DNA of 64,000 nucleotides from Cryptomeria japonica (lineage: Eukaryota; Streptophyta; Pinopsida; Cupressales; Cupressaceae). The stretch covers positions 418,287,757 to 418,351,756 of the forward strand of contig NC_081415.1 in NCBI RefSeq assembly GCF_030272615.1, read 5' to 3'. How positions within the stretch are numbered: position 1 is the stretch's first letter; each line of letters begins with the position of its first letter. The notes under the pieces were generated by a model, which did not search any database, had not been told where the DNA came from, and was given only the letters and a program-made list of their open reading frames with translations. Made by a program: the position numbers and the translations under genes. This document shows, piece after piece, positions 35,479 to 48,316 of this stretch.

Positions 35479-38400
35479 ATGGTGCAAACAAGGAACAAAG
35501 CTGGACCTAGCAATAGTGGACCCAACAATAATGCGAGGTTGGAACAGATATTTGAACTACTCAACCGTCAGGGAGCCCGAATGGATAGTATGGAACAAGA
35601 TATACGAAGGGTTCTTAATGGGAATCCTAGGATTGAGTTAGATGAAATACCCAGAGTAGAGGAAGTGAGACTACCCAGGGTGGAAGTGGAACCTCCTAGA
35701 GGTAGAATATCAGAAGAATTGGGCAAAGACCTTAAGAAAGTGACCCCACCAAAGTTTGACGGGAAAACCATAGGTGATAGTGCAAAGGCATGGATCATAG
35801 AGATGGAGAAGTACTTTCTTCTTAGAGACTTATCTAATGAGACTAAAGCTATATGGGCTGCCTACCAACTCTCAGGAGAAGATGCTACTTGGTGGGACAA
35901 TGAGAGAGCACAACATAACTTTCAACACAGAGAACTTACTTGGAACCTTTTCCTTCAACTTTTTCGAAGCAGGTGGTTCCCACAACACTTCTTCAATAGT
36001 AAGATAAAGGAGTTTCAAAAACTAACTCAAGGAAACATGACAGTGACTCAATACTAGGAAAAGTTCTCACACTTGCTAAAGTATGTGCCACAATACCAGA
36101 CAAATGAGAACTTTAGAATCTGCAAGTTCATCTTAGGATTGCGACTGCAAATAGGAGTAGAAGTGGAAATGCATAGTCCAGAGACCATGGCAACCGCATT
36201 TGAGAAGGCAACTATGCAAGAACAAAAGTTAATACAGATATATGAAGCTAGAAATAACAGAAACTCGGAGTTAAAGAAGAGAAAGTTTCAGAACAATAAT
36301 TAGAAGGATGGAACTCAACATATCAGGAACCTGAAGAGGAACAATACTGGGGACAATAAGGGTCAGAACTTCAATAAGAACTTCAACAATAGAGGAAGCA
36401 ATAATTATGGCAATAACAGGTACAATGATAGAAATAACATTGGGAAGGATAAGCCAGAGTATAAGATGGGACCCAGAGGTGGATGTTTCATCTGCGAAGG
36501 AAAGCATTATGCTAATCAGTGTGATCAACGCATAGTGGAGAAAGGAAGAGAAAGACAACCACATCACCAGATTCATGCCGCAGTTCACAATCGCCAAGCA
36601 GACTTCCAAGCCTCACCTATCCAGCTTGATGGTAAACTTTTTGGTCATGCAGTTTCCATTCTTATAGATACAGGTGCTACTGAATGTTTTGTGGATCCTA
36701 GAGTTGTATCTAAGTTAAATGTTAAGCCTGGTTATATGTCTGAACCTTGGAATGTTCAATATGGGAACCAGGCAGAGCAGAGGGTAGACTAATATTTGGC
36801 ATGTAGTGAATTACTACTTCCCAACTTCCTCACTGAAGTAAATCTTTATGTAGCTCCATTAGGAAGTTATGATGTCATCTTAGGAATAAATTGGTTGACC
36901 AAGCATAAGGCTATAGTAAATTGTGAGGATAAACTTGTGGAGTGTTTTGATGACTTATGCAATCAAGTAAAGATACAAGGGGATAAGAATCCTTTGCAAC
37001 TTAGACAAATTTCTGCAATGCAACTTAAGAAGGCCCAAAGGAAAGGTTGTGAAATTTACTCAGTGCATATTAAGGATCTAAGGGAGGATAACACGGGACT
37101 TGATACACACCCTATCCTTCAAGAGTTCCAAGATGTCTTCCCAGAGGAATTGCCAGGATTGCCACCTAAGAGGGAGTTTGATTTTACTATTGACTTGCAC
37201 CCAGGGACTGAACCCCAATCTAAGGCACCTTACAGGATGGCAACCACGGAGTTATACGAGCTAAAGGTGCAATTGCAGGAGTTAATGGACAAGGGTCTGA
37301 TTAGACCAAGTGTGTCACCATGGGGAGCACCCGTAATCTTCGTCAAGAAGAAGGATGGTACACTCCGCTTATGCATTGATTATAGAATGTTGAACAAAGT
37401 CACCATCAAGAATAGGTACCCACTCCCAAGGATTGATGAGTTGTTTGATCAAATGAAAGGTGCAAAAGTTTTCTCCAAGATTGATCTCAGGTCTGGGTAC
37501 CATCAGCTTAGAATAAGGGATACATATATACAAAAGACAACTTTTAGAACTCGTTATGGACATTATGAGTTTGTGGTGTTACCCTTTGGGTTGACAAATG
37601 CTCCTACAACCTTTATGAACCTTATGAATAGTGTTTTTAGAGATTGTCTAGATGACTTCGTCCTGATTTTCATAGATGATATCCTCATCTACTCCAGATC
37701 TATAGAGAAGCATGAGAAGCATTTGAGAATAGTCTTGCAAAGACTAAGGGAACATAAGCTCTATGGTAAATTGTCTAAATGTGCCTTCTTCCAAAAGAAA
37801 ATACACTACCTAGGGCACATCATTTCCAAAGATGGAGTCTCCATCGATCCTGACAAGATCAAGGCAATCACAGAATGGCCAGCCCCTCGAAGTGTTACTG
37901 AGGTTCGCAGTTTCATGGGGTTAGCTGGATACTATAGGAAGTTTGTAGAAGGGTTCTCTAAGATTGCAGCTCCTATTACTACACTCCAAAGGAAGGGAAG
38001 AAAATTTGATTGGACGGAAGAATGTGAGCAAGCCTTCAACTTATTAAAACAAAAGTTGACATCAACACCTATACTTACCATACCCGACCCAAATGGACCA
38101 TTCACAGTTATCACCGATGCATCTAGAGAAGGAATAGGAGGAGTATTAATGCAAAACGAACAGGTGGTAGCTTATGAGTCCAGGAAGTTGAAGATACATG
38201 AAGCCAACTATGCAACACATGATTTAGAATTGGCTGCTATTGTTCATGCCCTCCAAATGTGGAGACACTACCTTTTGGGTAAGCCCTTTGAGCTAAAGAT
38301 TGATCATCATGGGTTGCGATACATCTTTACCCAACCAAATTTGAATGCAAGGCAGAGAAGGTGGTTAGAGTTCTTAAGTGAGTACGATTTTGGGATAGAT

Positions 38401-39920
38401 TACATCAAAGGGAAAGAAAATCGAGTGGCTGATGCTTTAAGCAGAAGAAGACACCTAGCAGTGATAGCCACCACCCGGACTACCTTGAGACAACAAGTGT
38501 TGGATAATCTTCAAGGGGATGAGCACTATGACTTAGTCAAAAATGCCTTAGAGACTAATCCTTCTGACCACCGTTTTGATGGGTACATATTGGAACTAGA
38601 TGGACTTCTTAGATACATAAGGAGGATGTATATTCCCAATAAAGGGGAATTAAGGGATTTGATCTTAGAGGAGATGCATAACGTACCCTATGCTGGACAC
38701 CCTGGTGTGAATAAGATGGTTGCAGATATGAAATCGTTATACTTTTGGCCTGGACTTAAGAAGGATGTGGTATCCTATGTAAGGCAATGTTTTGAATGTC
38801 AACGAGTCAAGGCTGAGCATATGCATCCGGCAGGGTTGTTATTTTCACACCGTGTACCGAATTACAAGTGGCAAGTCATTAGTATGGATTTTATCCAGGG
38901 ATTACCTATGTCCAGATATAAGCATGACATGATACTAGTTGTGGTAGACAAATTGACCAAAGTAACTCACCTCATACCCGAAAATCTTAAGGATGGATCA
39001 GTAACCCTAGCACAAAAGTTTGTTAAAGAGATCTTTTAGTTACATGGGGTACCTGAGACAATCATTTCAGACAGGGATGTGAGAATGACTTCACGGTTTT
39101 GGACCACCCTGAATGTAGCTTTGGGGACAAGGTTGAACTTTAGCATAGCCTATCATCCTCAGACAGATGGACAGACTGAGAGGGTAAATCAGGTAGTAGA
39201 AGAACTATTAAGGATGTACTGTATGGACCAACAGTACAAATGGGAGGATTTTCTTGCCTTAGTGGAGTTTGCATATAATAACTCTATCACTCCTCTATAG
39301 GCATGGCACCATTTAAGGCTCTTTATGGACGTAAGTGTAGGACACTTGTTAGCTGGGACCAGGTAGAAGATAGAGTTTTAATTGGACGAGAATTACTCAA
39401 GGAGATGGAAGAACATATGATATTAATAAAAGCTAGACTTAAGGAAGCAACTGATAGACAGAAGAGCTATGCAGATAAGAATAGGACCTTTCGACAATTT
39501 TCAGCAGGAGATAAGGTCTTTCTGAGAGTGAGACCTCAGAAGAGTTCTATTTCCTTTGGGAAATCTTCCAAATTGGCACCTAGATATGTTGGACCTTTTG
39601 ACATCCTGGAAGTGGTTAATCCAGTTGCTTACCAACTTGCCCTACCACCAGCTCTTGCCCGGATCCACAATGTTTTTCATATTTCATTGCTTAAGCCCTA
39701 CTATCCCAATATAAATCATATTCTCGATTGGCATTCACTACAGGTACATGACCTAGGGGTGGTGCTAGTGGAGCCTACTTGAATCATTGATAGACGTACT
39801 ATTAAGTTGCGCAAGAGAGAGATCTTGCAATATAAGGTCCAGTGGGATCAATATTTAGAGGACGGTGCTACATGGGAAAACGCTGAGGATATTGAGCATT
39901 CTTTCCCACATTTATTTTGA
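35479..39920 (+). pseudogene. Gag-Pol polyprotein of the Tekay-like element
   Basis: ATG 35479 (MVQTRNKAGPS) to TGA 39918-39920, about 1,480 codons. In order: Gag core (PPKFDGKTIGDSAKAWI, ATWWDNERA), zinc knuckle CFICEGKHYANQC near 36490, protease with ILIDTGATECFVDP near 36660, reverse transcriptase with [20 protein letters not shown] and the catalytic FIDDILIYS near 37670, RNase H ([14 protein letters not shown]), integrase zinc region ([15 protein letters not shown]), integrase core with the first Asp in [10 protein letters not shown], the second in ISDRDVRMTSRFW and the Glu in QTDGQTERVNQ, then the C-terminal domain (HISLLKPYY) and a chromodomain (IIDRRTIKLRKREILQ). Lesions: TAG 36055, TAG 36301, TAA 36790, TAG 39037, a one-base deletion near 39286, TGA 39780. 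Otherwise complete. The chromodomain would guide insertion toward marked chromatin. Confidence 0.93.
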
Positions 39921-39988
39921 TAGACTCAGTTATTATTTTCATGCATGTTTTGTTTTATAATAAGACATCGGGTCGATGTCTCTTCCTA

Positions 39989-39998
39989 GTGGGGAAGA
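39989..39998 (+). promoter_or_regulatory. Polypurine tract of the Tekay-like element
   Basis: 'gtggggaaga' directly before the TGTCACG start of the 3' LTR. Confidence 0.85.
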
Positions 39999-42614
39999 TG
40001 TCACGACTCGAATTAGACCTCAGTTAGATTTATTTATTAGGTCGGATACCTTTTGATTAACTTTTAATAATGATGGATGATATTGTGTGGTTTAGTGACA
40101 ATGATGATGGTTAGTTATTTTATGATGTTACTTTATTGTTATGATTAATAATACTTAATAATGATGTTTTGTTGATATGATGTCGTTATTTAATAATGAT
40201 GAATAATATTGTTATGATATTTAATGATGTTAATATTTTGCTAGATTTTTTTATGTAATGGGATCTGACGAATTTTTGTCAAGTATAAGTTGTAGGGTAA
40301 CCGTCGAAGGCGGACATATAACCGAGGAGGGGTTTTTGTAGCTCACCAGTAGCAACCTAAGTATTGGAACCTTGTGCAAAGTACCCAGTTAGATAAGCAA
40401 TTAATAAATTAAATTATGAAGTCTAATATAAATTGATAAAATAAAATAAAATTATAATAAAAGGATAAATTATTAAATCAAGCTAGAAATTTATTTATAA
40501 TATAATTATTTAAAAGAGAGTAAATAAATTAATTAGTTGAGTAATTAAAAATAAAATGTATTGATAATTAATATATAAAACATAAAAAAAACTATGTAAG
40601 ATATAAATAAATACTAAAATTAGAGGACTAATTAAAATAAAGAATGAGATTGATTCAAGAAATTAATTAAAATATTAGTTAATAAATTTAAATAAATGAT
40701 CAAGGCATGCAAAAATACAATGTTGGAGTAAACTTATGTTCTAAAAATATAGACGACATGCGATAGCCTAATAATTAATTATTTTCTTAAAAACTAAATC
40801 TTTAACAAATTGTAAATTAATAAAATCAATTAATTATTTTGTGAGTTCTAATTTTAATAATTAGTTTTATTTTAAGAATTTAATCATGCAAACAATTAAA
40901 TTTATTTTTAGAGAATTCAATGTTTATAAGTATAGGAATAAACTTGTTATTTGATCATTCCAATTCTTTTTGAGCTTCTTAATTCGTGTGATTGCTATGA
41001 AGTCGACAAGGTAGATTGAAGAGATTGTCTGAAATTTGGGAAACGCCTGAGATTCTTCTTTCTCACAGCCAGGTTCATTTATTTTTCATATTTAATTTGA
41101 GTCTTAATTTGATCTTTTTCTTTAAAAATTGGATATTGTGGATTTAATGCTTGTTTGTTTGATGTGTCAGTTGTGTTGTCAATGTTATCTTCTCAATGTA
41201 TCTTAAAAAGTAGAAACTGGGTTTCTAGAAAATTTACTGGGTTTTTGCGTTTCAAATATTTCTAATTACTACGAAAATTTCAGGGAAATTGGGATCTAGG
41301 TTTTTAAGAAAGGACTGAAACATTACGACTATATTTGGAAAATCTTGATAGTGGTAAATTCTAACTTCAAGATTGATTTAAGAATTTTTAAGAAAAGAAT
41401 AAAAGCAATAAAAATATTTAATATATATATATATTAGGAATTGATTTTAAAGATTATATTAACTTAAATAGAGATTCTTAATTTAGAATTATTGAAAATA
41501 TTAAAATTAAATTTTGATTTGAGGAAATTATATTATAAAGGGAAAATTTATAAAAATTTATAAAGAAAACATATAATAATATTATTCTGACATTAATTCG
41601 CGAAGGGTTAATTATTTTTCTGTCTATGAGGGATGATTATGGAACGAGAGTGCTTGTTTATGGGCTAACCAGGGAAGGGTGATTTTCTTCACCTCCCCAA
41701 TAGGGTAATGATGGCCATCATATTTATTTATTTATTTTTCTCCCTGCCATAACACATGTAGTTAGGTCAACCAGGATGGGTTGTTAGTTCTACATGATTG
41801 CACATGATTCTTTTACTACCAGTTGGTACCGGCTTGCTAGGATACTCCGTCATGAGGGACGGGAGCTTATCAAGAGCACCGGGAAGCTTATGCTTCATTT
41901 GGTTGGGCGGATAAAACGCCTGGGTCATATGTCCGTCATCCGGTTTGCGAGAGGAGGTTATCCAGGTCAAACAGAGGCGACACATCCAGAGACAAAGAAA
42001 GTCAGAGATTCTAGATAAAATTTTATGTAATAATTGAAGATGTATATTTTATTTCATTGTAAAGACCAGAATGGTCGCATGTAGAAGTTATGAAAAAAGG
42101 ACCTATAAGGTCACATGATGTAAAGCGACAAGAAGTCGCCATGCAATGTAACTGACAAAGAAAAAAAGAAGAAAAAAAGGCTACTAACATACTAACCCAC
42201 TAACATGCATGATTTACTTTCTTAGATTAGTTTTCATTTACGCATGCATGCATGGTCATATTTGATTATTTGGTAGATTATTTAATTATGAGTATTTGCA
42301 TGTTAATTTAATTCGTAATAATTTCATGCATACGATTTACGCTGCTCATGCACACACGTAACTCGACATCGTAACTAATTATGGTTTGCATTCTATTCGG
42401 TGCTCATGCGTAATTTTAGTTTGTTATTTTTTTTGCATGCACATTTAATTTCTACATGTTATTTATGAGTTGCATGGTTGTTCAGTTACTTATCTATTAC
42501 TTGCATGTTGATAATTATTGCTTTTGCATATGCAATAATGGTTAATTTAATTTTGAATTAAAACAATGTGTTTAAGTTTGGTTTAACTAGGGTTAGGACA
42601 AGCAGGTCCTTACA
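39999..42614 (+). repeat. 3' LTR of the Tekay-like element
   Basis: 2,616 bp, about 98% identical to 32768-35384 by eye, ending CCTTACA before the TTGGC duplication. Confidence 0.93.
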
Positions 42615-43848
42615 TTGGCCAATTATGGGAAATGATGTTAAGAAGTTTGTAGAGAGGTGTACAGTATGCCAACAAGCCAAAGGGAGCAGTTAAAATGCAG
42701 GTTTGTATCAATCGTTGCCAATTCCAAGCAGACCATGGGATTCAATAAGTATGGACTTTGTACTAGGTCTACCCAGAACTCAAAAGGGACATTATTATTT
42801 GTAGTAGTTGATAGATTTTCTAAGATGGATCATTTCATTCCATGTACAAAAAGAAGTGATGCTACTAACATTGCCAATTTATTCTTTAAGGAGATAGTTA
42901 AACTACATGGACTTCCTAGGCGCATTGTCTCTGATTGAGAAACTAAATTTGTAGGACACTTTCAGAGGACTTCATGGAAAAAATTGGGTACTAATTTGAG
43001 TTTCAGCTTAGCTTACCATCCTCAAATTGATGGTCAAACATAAGTGGTCAACAAAATCCTTGGAAACATTCTGTGAAGCTTAGTGAGTATTCATCCAAAA
43101 CAGTGGGACTTGGTGCTTGCACAAGCATAATTCGCATACAATGATTCACCTAATAGAAGTATAGGCATGAGTCCCTTTTAGATCATGTATGGTATGCACC
43201 CTAGAGGACTGTACGAACTAAGGAATTTGGGTAAAATGGAGACAAGAAGTGCTGATGGTGAAGATTTTGCTAATGCAATACAAGATTTGCATGAACAAGT
43301 GAAAAGAAAGCTTGAAGAAAGCACCATCAAGTACAAGAAGAGAGCTGATAAAAAAAAGAAATATATAAATTTTAATGTTGGTGATCCGGTTCTAGTTCAT
43401 CTCAGAAAAGAGAGGTTTCCAAGAGGTGAATACAACAAGTTGAAAGAAAATAAAATTGGTCCTTGTAGGATTCTGCGAAGGTTCTCTAACAATGAGATAT
43501 AACTTCTAGAGGGCATTGGGATTTCTCCTATCTTCAATGTTGTAGATCTATACCCTTATAAGGGTGAGGAGTAAATTGTTTAGGTCCTTGAGATAATTGA
43601 AGAACAGGTCGTTGAATGGAAGCAACAGTTGCCCAAGGAGACATTGAAGCAACCCGAGGCAATTTTAGACAAGGAACAGATCAAGAAAACTAGGGGTAAG
43701 GAATATTTTCAGTACTTGGTCAAGTGGAAAGATCGACCACTTGAAGATGCTACATGGATGACAACTTTAGTCATATCCAAGCATGGTAGTAGTATTGATG
43801 AACTCATGGATAGGAGTCCACGAACAAGTCTTTTGTTCCTTGGGAGTT
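42615..43848 (+). pseudogene. Integrase and chromodomain of the Reina-like element, right part
   Basis: Continues the frame interrupted at 32767: zinc-region Cys pair ([13 protein letters not shown]), core with [28 protein letters not shown], the second-Asp region (RRIVSD, followed by a stop) and AYHPQIDGQT with the Glu-bearing part broken by a stop. Then comes the C-terminal domain (INFNVGDPVLVHLRKERFP, VVDLYPYKG) and a chromodomain (KKTRGKEYFQYLVKW then DATWM) at about 43690-43765. At least eight stops and several frame changes. The chromodomain wording is typical of Reina-type chromoviruses. Confidence 0.85.
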
Positions 43849-44185
43849 TTATGCAGGTGCATAAGATTTGTTTTCTTCTAATATTTTTTAGATAGAATAA
43901 TTAGTGGTTGTAACTTCCTCTGAATTTGTTTTAACAAAAACAAAGGAGGTTAGAGGGAAAATAGAATTTGTTATTTGGTTTCCTAAATAAAAGGAAGCAT
44001 ACCAGATTAGGTTCGGGCTTGAATTAGTTAATATATGTGTATAAATAATGCCTTGTATGTAGTAGCAAAGTGAAGAGAGTTACATATTAATTGTGGAGAG
44101 AAATACTCTCTCATTTGCTTGTGTTATTATCAGTAATTTATATCTTTGATTTTGCACGTTGATTTTAGCTTTTGGCTGTGCATTA
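43849..44185 (+). repeat. 3' LTR of the Reina-like element
   Basis: 337 bp aligned with 28583-28929, followed by the AAAGA duplication. Confidence 0.85.
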
Positions 44186-44190
44186 AAAGA

Positions 44191-45150
44191 CATCCACTTT
44201 TGAAAATGGAGGGGATATTTGAAAAAGATAACGTCTTTGAAAAGGAGAAGGAAAATAAGAATACACACCTTCTCCCATATTTAGGAAAAAGTGGATTCTT
44301 AGTGAAGGATTGCACACTTTCAGTAAGGAGAGATTGATCATAAGAGATGTATCATTTCAAACAAAGAATAGATTCTAACCAAGGAACACACATGTGCTTG
44401 CATTAAGGAAAAATTCTATGGAAGGAATGACATCAAATGAAAGATGCAACTCAACAAAGGAAAGGCGAATCTTTGGAAAAAGAGATAATGGAAATATTGT
44501 TCTTGCCCCCCAAGCATGGAGATAGGGACACCAAAGAGAGACCATTTATAAAAGACACACTCTTTTAAAATAATGAAAAGATCCTCATCGGGGATACATT
44601 TTCTTACAAGAGATATGGGATCCTCAACAGGGATATGCACACCCACAATATAGAAGGGTTCATTATAAAAGACAAAACTCAAAAAAGAGAAGGTTTTGAT
44701 GAATGATTATAAACTAAGGAAGAGGTACCGATTAAGGATATGTACTTATAAGGCAAGGATAAGATCCTTATCAGGGATACTTGTTCCAATAAGAGGGAGG
44801 GGATCCTCAGTAGGAATACACACCTTCACAATCAATAAGAGATCCTTATAGAAGACGCCACTTCACAAAAGGAAAGTTTAATATGAAGAAGGAGAGATGT
44901 TTGAAAATCATTCTTGTCCCCCAACACAGAGACAACGAGGAGATACAAAATAGGCTATTATTTTGCTAGCAAAGTATGAAAGCATATGAAATTGTACTAC
45001 CATGAATGACAATGAGCCCCCAATATGTAAGTTGCTAATGTCACATAGGGAGGAGCAACATAATAGCCACTAATGTTATTTGAAGATATGATAAATTGGA
45101 TGAAGAATTTGAATATGACATGTTAAATGATTTACAATCAATGAAAGTAA
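44191..45150. other. Unassigned repeat-like region, right part of an interrupted unit
   Basis: Continues 26576-28577 across the Reina-like insertion. It contains imperfect duplicates: a block with 'gatcctcatcggggataca' at about 44580 recurs as 'gatccttatcagggatact' at about 44763, and 'ttcttgccccccaagca' at about 44500 resembles 'ttcttgtcccccaacac' at about 44921. No coding sequence recognised. Confidence 0.55.
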
Positions 45151-47486
45151 TGTTGTCAAGAGACACTGCATAGCTGGTCAGGTGTTGTCATTGATGGCAA
45201 CCAAAGTCATTTCACCTTTTTGCATTGTTGCTTTTGTTGATACCAAAAGACAGATTGTAAAATTGTCTAAGTACTAGGTTAATCGGAACAAGGCATCTAA
45301 CTGTGTATGGTATTTTGGTCTAGATTTCTTTTCTGTTATACATCTTGTGTTGTGGATCTAAGGGAAGGTAGATGGACGTTTAGAACACCTTATTATAGAA
45401 TTTTGGCCTTCAGTGGTGATTCGTTTGCAAGGTACAAGCTTCTGAGTATCGGGTTTTGGTTCGCCAGTAAAGAACAAGTCGACTTGTGTAGTTGATCTTT
45501 GTGCGGATTTGATGGAGTGGTTTTGGTGTTTGGTTTTGTGATCTAGGGGGTTTGGCTAGCATTTGTGGCTATGTGTGAACAATTATTTTTGGTCCACATA
45601 AGCATTGGAGCTCGAATTTCGTAGATTGTTCATACACGTTTGAATAATGTTTTGTCTTCATAAGCCGACTAGCGATGGATCAAATTTCTTGTTGCGGATA
45701 TATATGATCGATGTTTTTGATCATTTTGGTAATGCGAAAGGAGTTAGTGATTGATTATGTGTAGTTTCACGTGTGCAGGATAGAGATTTGTGCTCCAGAT
45801 AATAACAAAACAATGTAATAGAGTAGTGAGAGATGAAGTGTATGAAATTCGTATATTGTGCTTAACCGGAATTGTATTTTGGCATTTGTATATGATGTTC
45901 TTCAGTTCAACCATTTATGTAATGTTCTATTAATGATTCTATAGGCAGTGAGCCTCCTCTTGAGCAATGAGCTCTGGGCAATGTGGTCGAATGCAAGTGC
46001 ATTCTCTATTGTAATACTTTTAACAAAGTACAATCATTATGTAGGTTCATCCTCACCGTGGTTTTTCCCCTAACAGGGTTTCCACATACAAAATTGTGGT
46101 GTTATATTTTTGTGGTTACTGTTCCTTTGTTCTTGCATCCTTCTCTTAATTAAATTTGTTATGTGCTTAAAAGAACACATTACAAATAACATTTGCAAAA
46201 CACTGATTCACCCCCCCTCTATGTGTTAGGATAACTGGTGAACAACTGAGAGGGGGGATGAATCAGTTGTTAACATATTATATCAATTAAACCACTTTAT
46301 AACCTTTAACCGGAGCACATAAACATTGAATACTGGAATAGCAAAAATAGATACCGGTAAGCAATAAAACTTAAGAATGAAACATAGAATTAACACAATG
46401 CAATGATACCACATAACACCATGATTTGTACGTGGAAAACCCGGAAAGGGAAAAACCATGGTGCGAAGCCTACTCACAGTCAGATGATACTTCTGCAGAA
46501 AGTATGTGATACAATGAGGGGCCTACACATGCAGGAAGGCACACTTCCTAGAGCGTACTGCTCATTACAAAAGAGTCTCACTGACTACAGAGAGGCTATA
46601 ACCACCTCAAGATAATTGGACAACAATCCAAAAGAATGAACTGCCAGAGATAGCATCTACCATGCCTGATTACAGTCCCGGTTAAGCTCAATACCGGAGG
46701 CCTTTGACCTTTTCTTTAAACCCAATTCGATCCTCAATGATCGACCAAAACTCTTTCGCATATGATATTACATTTTCATTCCCATACCATGATCTACAAT
46801 GAGATCTTACATCAATTTATACCAACCGTAAGGCCTAAACCAATTAGATTGGCCACCTAAAAGATATTACAATAAGATCATTACATACATCCATATTACA
46901 ATGATATGCCATGTCGGCTTGAGACCAAAATGACAATAACCAATCCATAAATCATCCCGGTAATGTGTAGAGAACACGTTAACATGATACCGGTCCATAA
47001 CCTAGATAGGTACCATACTTAATCTGGGTCCACCTCGCCAAAGCGATGTCTTCAATCAGTTGAGGCACAATCAAAGAACATCTTTAGCATCCTAAAATCC
47101 ATCTTAAAGCCGCACCAACACCACTTATGCATCCTGTCCAAGATTCTCAATAAAAGCTTTGTCGGTTAAACCTTAAACCCATGCCGGTAAGGATTTACAA
47201 GAGTGTATGATAGCCTCGATCACCAAGTCAATACCAACTGACCAAAACATACTCCAGGAACATGTAACACATAAAATCAAACATACTCCATTGATCCAAA
47301 CATGTCAGAAGTGTCCAACAGATAGTCCCTTCTACCGGTAACACTAGATCTTCTGCCAATAACCAAAACTTGTTTGCCGGTAACCAACCATAATAGCTAG
47401 TGTTGACACCAATGACAAAACATCAATGCAACACATAATCAATTCATCCATAATGCCAACACTATGAGTGTTCCTTAACTCCAACA
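45151..47486 (+). repeat. 5' LTR of the old copia-type element (with nested solo LTR)
   Basis: TGTTGTCAAGAGACAC at 45151 aligns with TGTTGGCAAGAGACAC at 57709. The LTR resumes after the nested solo LTR at 47467 and ends CTCCAACA at 47486. Its own length without the insert is about 1,093 bp. It has 'ctgattcaccccccctct' near its end, as many copia LTRs do. Confidence 0.8.
46224..47461 (-). repeat. Solo LTR of a copia-type element, reverse orientation
   Basis: 1,238 bp with CTATG target duplications at 46219-46223 and 47462-47466. Read on the minus strand it starts TGTTGGCATTATGG and ends with a 'ctgattcatccccccctc'-like phrase and CCTAACA, which gives its orientation. No internal sequence remains, as after LTR-LTR recombination. 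Confidence 0.85.
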
Positions 47487-47501
47487 ATTGATATCAAAGC
47501 G
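47487..47501 (+). promoter_or_regulatory. Mutated primer-binding site of the old copia-type element
   Basis: ATTGATATCAAAGC in place of ATTGGTATCAGAGC, directly after CCAACA. Both changes are G to A. Confidence 0.75.
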
Positions 47502-47554
47502 TGGTTCCTCAGAGGAAGTTTAACAACTTGAGGAAGATCTAAGAAGGTGATGTA

Positions 47555-48316
47555 ATGGATTCTGGTGGTCTTCAACAACAACTCCTAGTTGCATTAGATG
47601 ATCATGATCAGTCCAAAGCTAAAGTCCCAGAACTGCAAGAGAATCTCAAGGATGCTGAGAATTTCATTTAGTCATTGAAAGGGAAACTAAACAAGTCCAT
47701 CGAAAAGAGAAAGGAACTCTGTGAACAGCTAAAGCGGAAAGAAAGCAAAAACATGGATGATGATCACCTGAGTTAAGCTTTGAAGGAGAATACAAAAGAA
47801 TATGAGAAGCTTGCAAAAGAAAATGCAGTCCTGAAACATGACATGGAATCTATGGTGACGGAGTTGACCAAGGAATTCGATGGAAGAAAGAAGAATGAAG
47901 AGAATCTCAATCAGTCCTTGAAAGAAAGTTTTGATGAATGTCGTAGACTAGATTGTGAGATTGGCCAACTGAATCTTGACCTGCAAGAATCCAAACACAA
48001 TGAGGAAGAACTTGAAAAACAGATCGTCATTCTTAGGAATGAACTTGTGACTGCAAATGAGTACAAGGAGAAGTTCAATATTAGTTCAGCTAAACTTGAA
48101 GTGCTGCTCGAAATCCAAAAGAAGGTAGATGACAAGCAAGGTCTTGGATTTGAGAAAGGTGAAAAATCTGAGTCTGGTCAAAGCAATCCTAAGTCAAAAT
48201 ATCAAAAGAACAAACTTAAAAGGTCTCTGATAAGACAACCTTAATGTTCAAAAGTATCCATTTGTCAATGGCAATTACTTTGTTTGCAATAAGTTTGGTC
48301 ATAAAGCTATTCAATG
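47555..48316 (+). pseudogene. Copia Gag, coiled-coil part (left of nested insertion)
   Basis: ATG 47555, stops at about 47670 and 47774, then open to 48244. Lys/Glu/Leu heptads (HNEEELEKQIVILRNEL, SSAKLEVLLEIQKK) lead to DDKQGLGFEK, the coil plus 'K-x-GLGF' phrase seen in plant copia Gag just before the zinc knuckles. After a frame change the first knuckle starts (FVCNKFGHKAIQ) and is cut by the insertion at 48316. Its first Cys is replaced by Tyr. The UBN2 front half of Gag is missing, so the copy had lost it or never had it. Confidence 0.75.

Larger units (their letters stand above)
32768..42614 (+). mobile_element. Complete Tekay/Del-like chromovirus (Ty3/gypsy) nested in the Reina-like element
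   Basis: 9,847 bp bounded by TTGGC target duplications (32763-32767 and 42615-42619). It has two 2.6-kb LTRs, a primer site and polypurine tract, and a single Gag-Pol frame ending in a chromodomain. LTR divergence is about 2% by eye, the youngest in the window. LTR length and chromodomain wording suggest the Tekay/Del clade (moderate certainty). Five stops and one frameshift make the copy inactive. Confidence 0.93.
28583..44185 (+). mobile_element. Reina-like chromovirus (Ty3/gypsy), split by a nested element
   Basis: LTRs at 28583-28929 and 43849-44185 and a target duplication AAAGA (28578-28582 and 44186-44190) bound the element. Internal parts: primer site, gag, protease, a fragment with the end of reverse transcriptase plus RNase H, integrase, and a C-terminal chromodomain. 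The 9.8-kb element at 32768-42614 interrupts the integrase zinc region. The reverse transcriptase palm has been deleted, so this copy could not move by itself even before nesting. The LTR pair differs by roughly 6-8% by eye. Confidence 0.88.

Noticed and set aside
41767-41985. Minus-strand 72-codon frame present in both long LTRs
   Set aside because: Opposite the plus-strand 74-codon frame. Duplicated only because the LTRs are.
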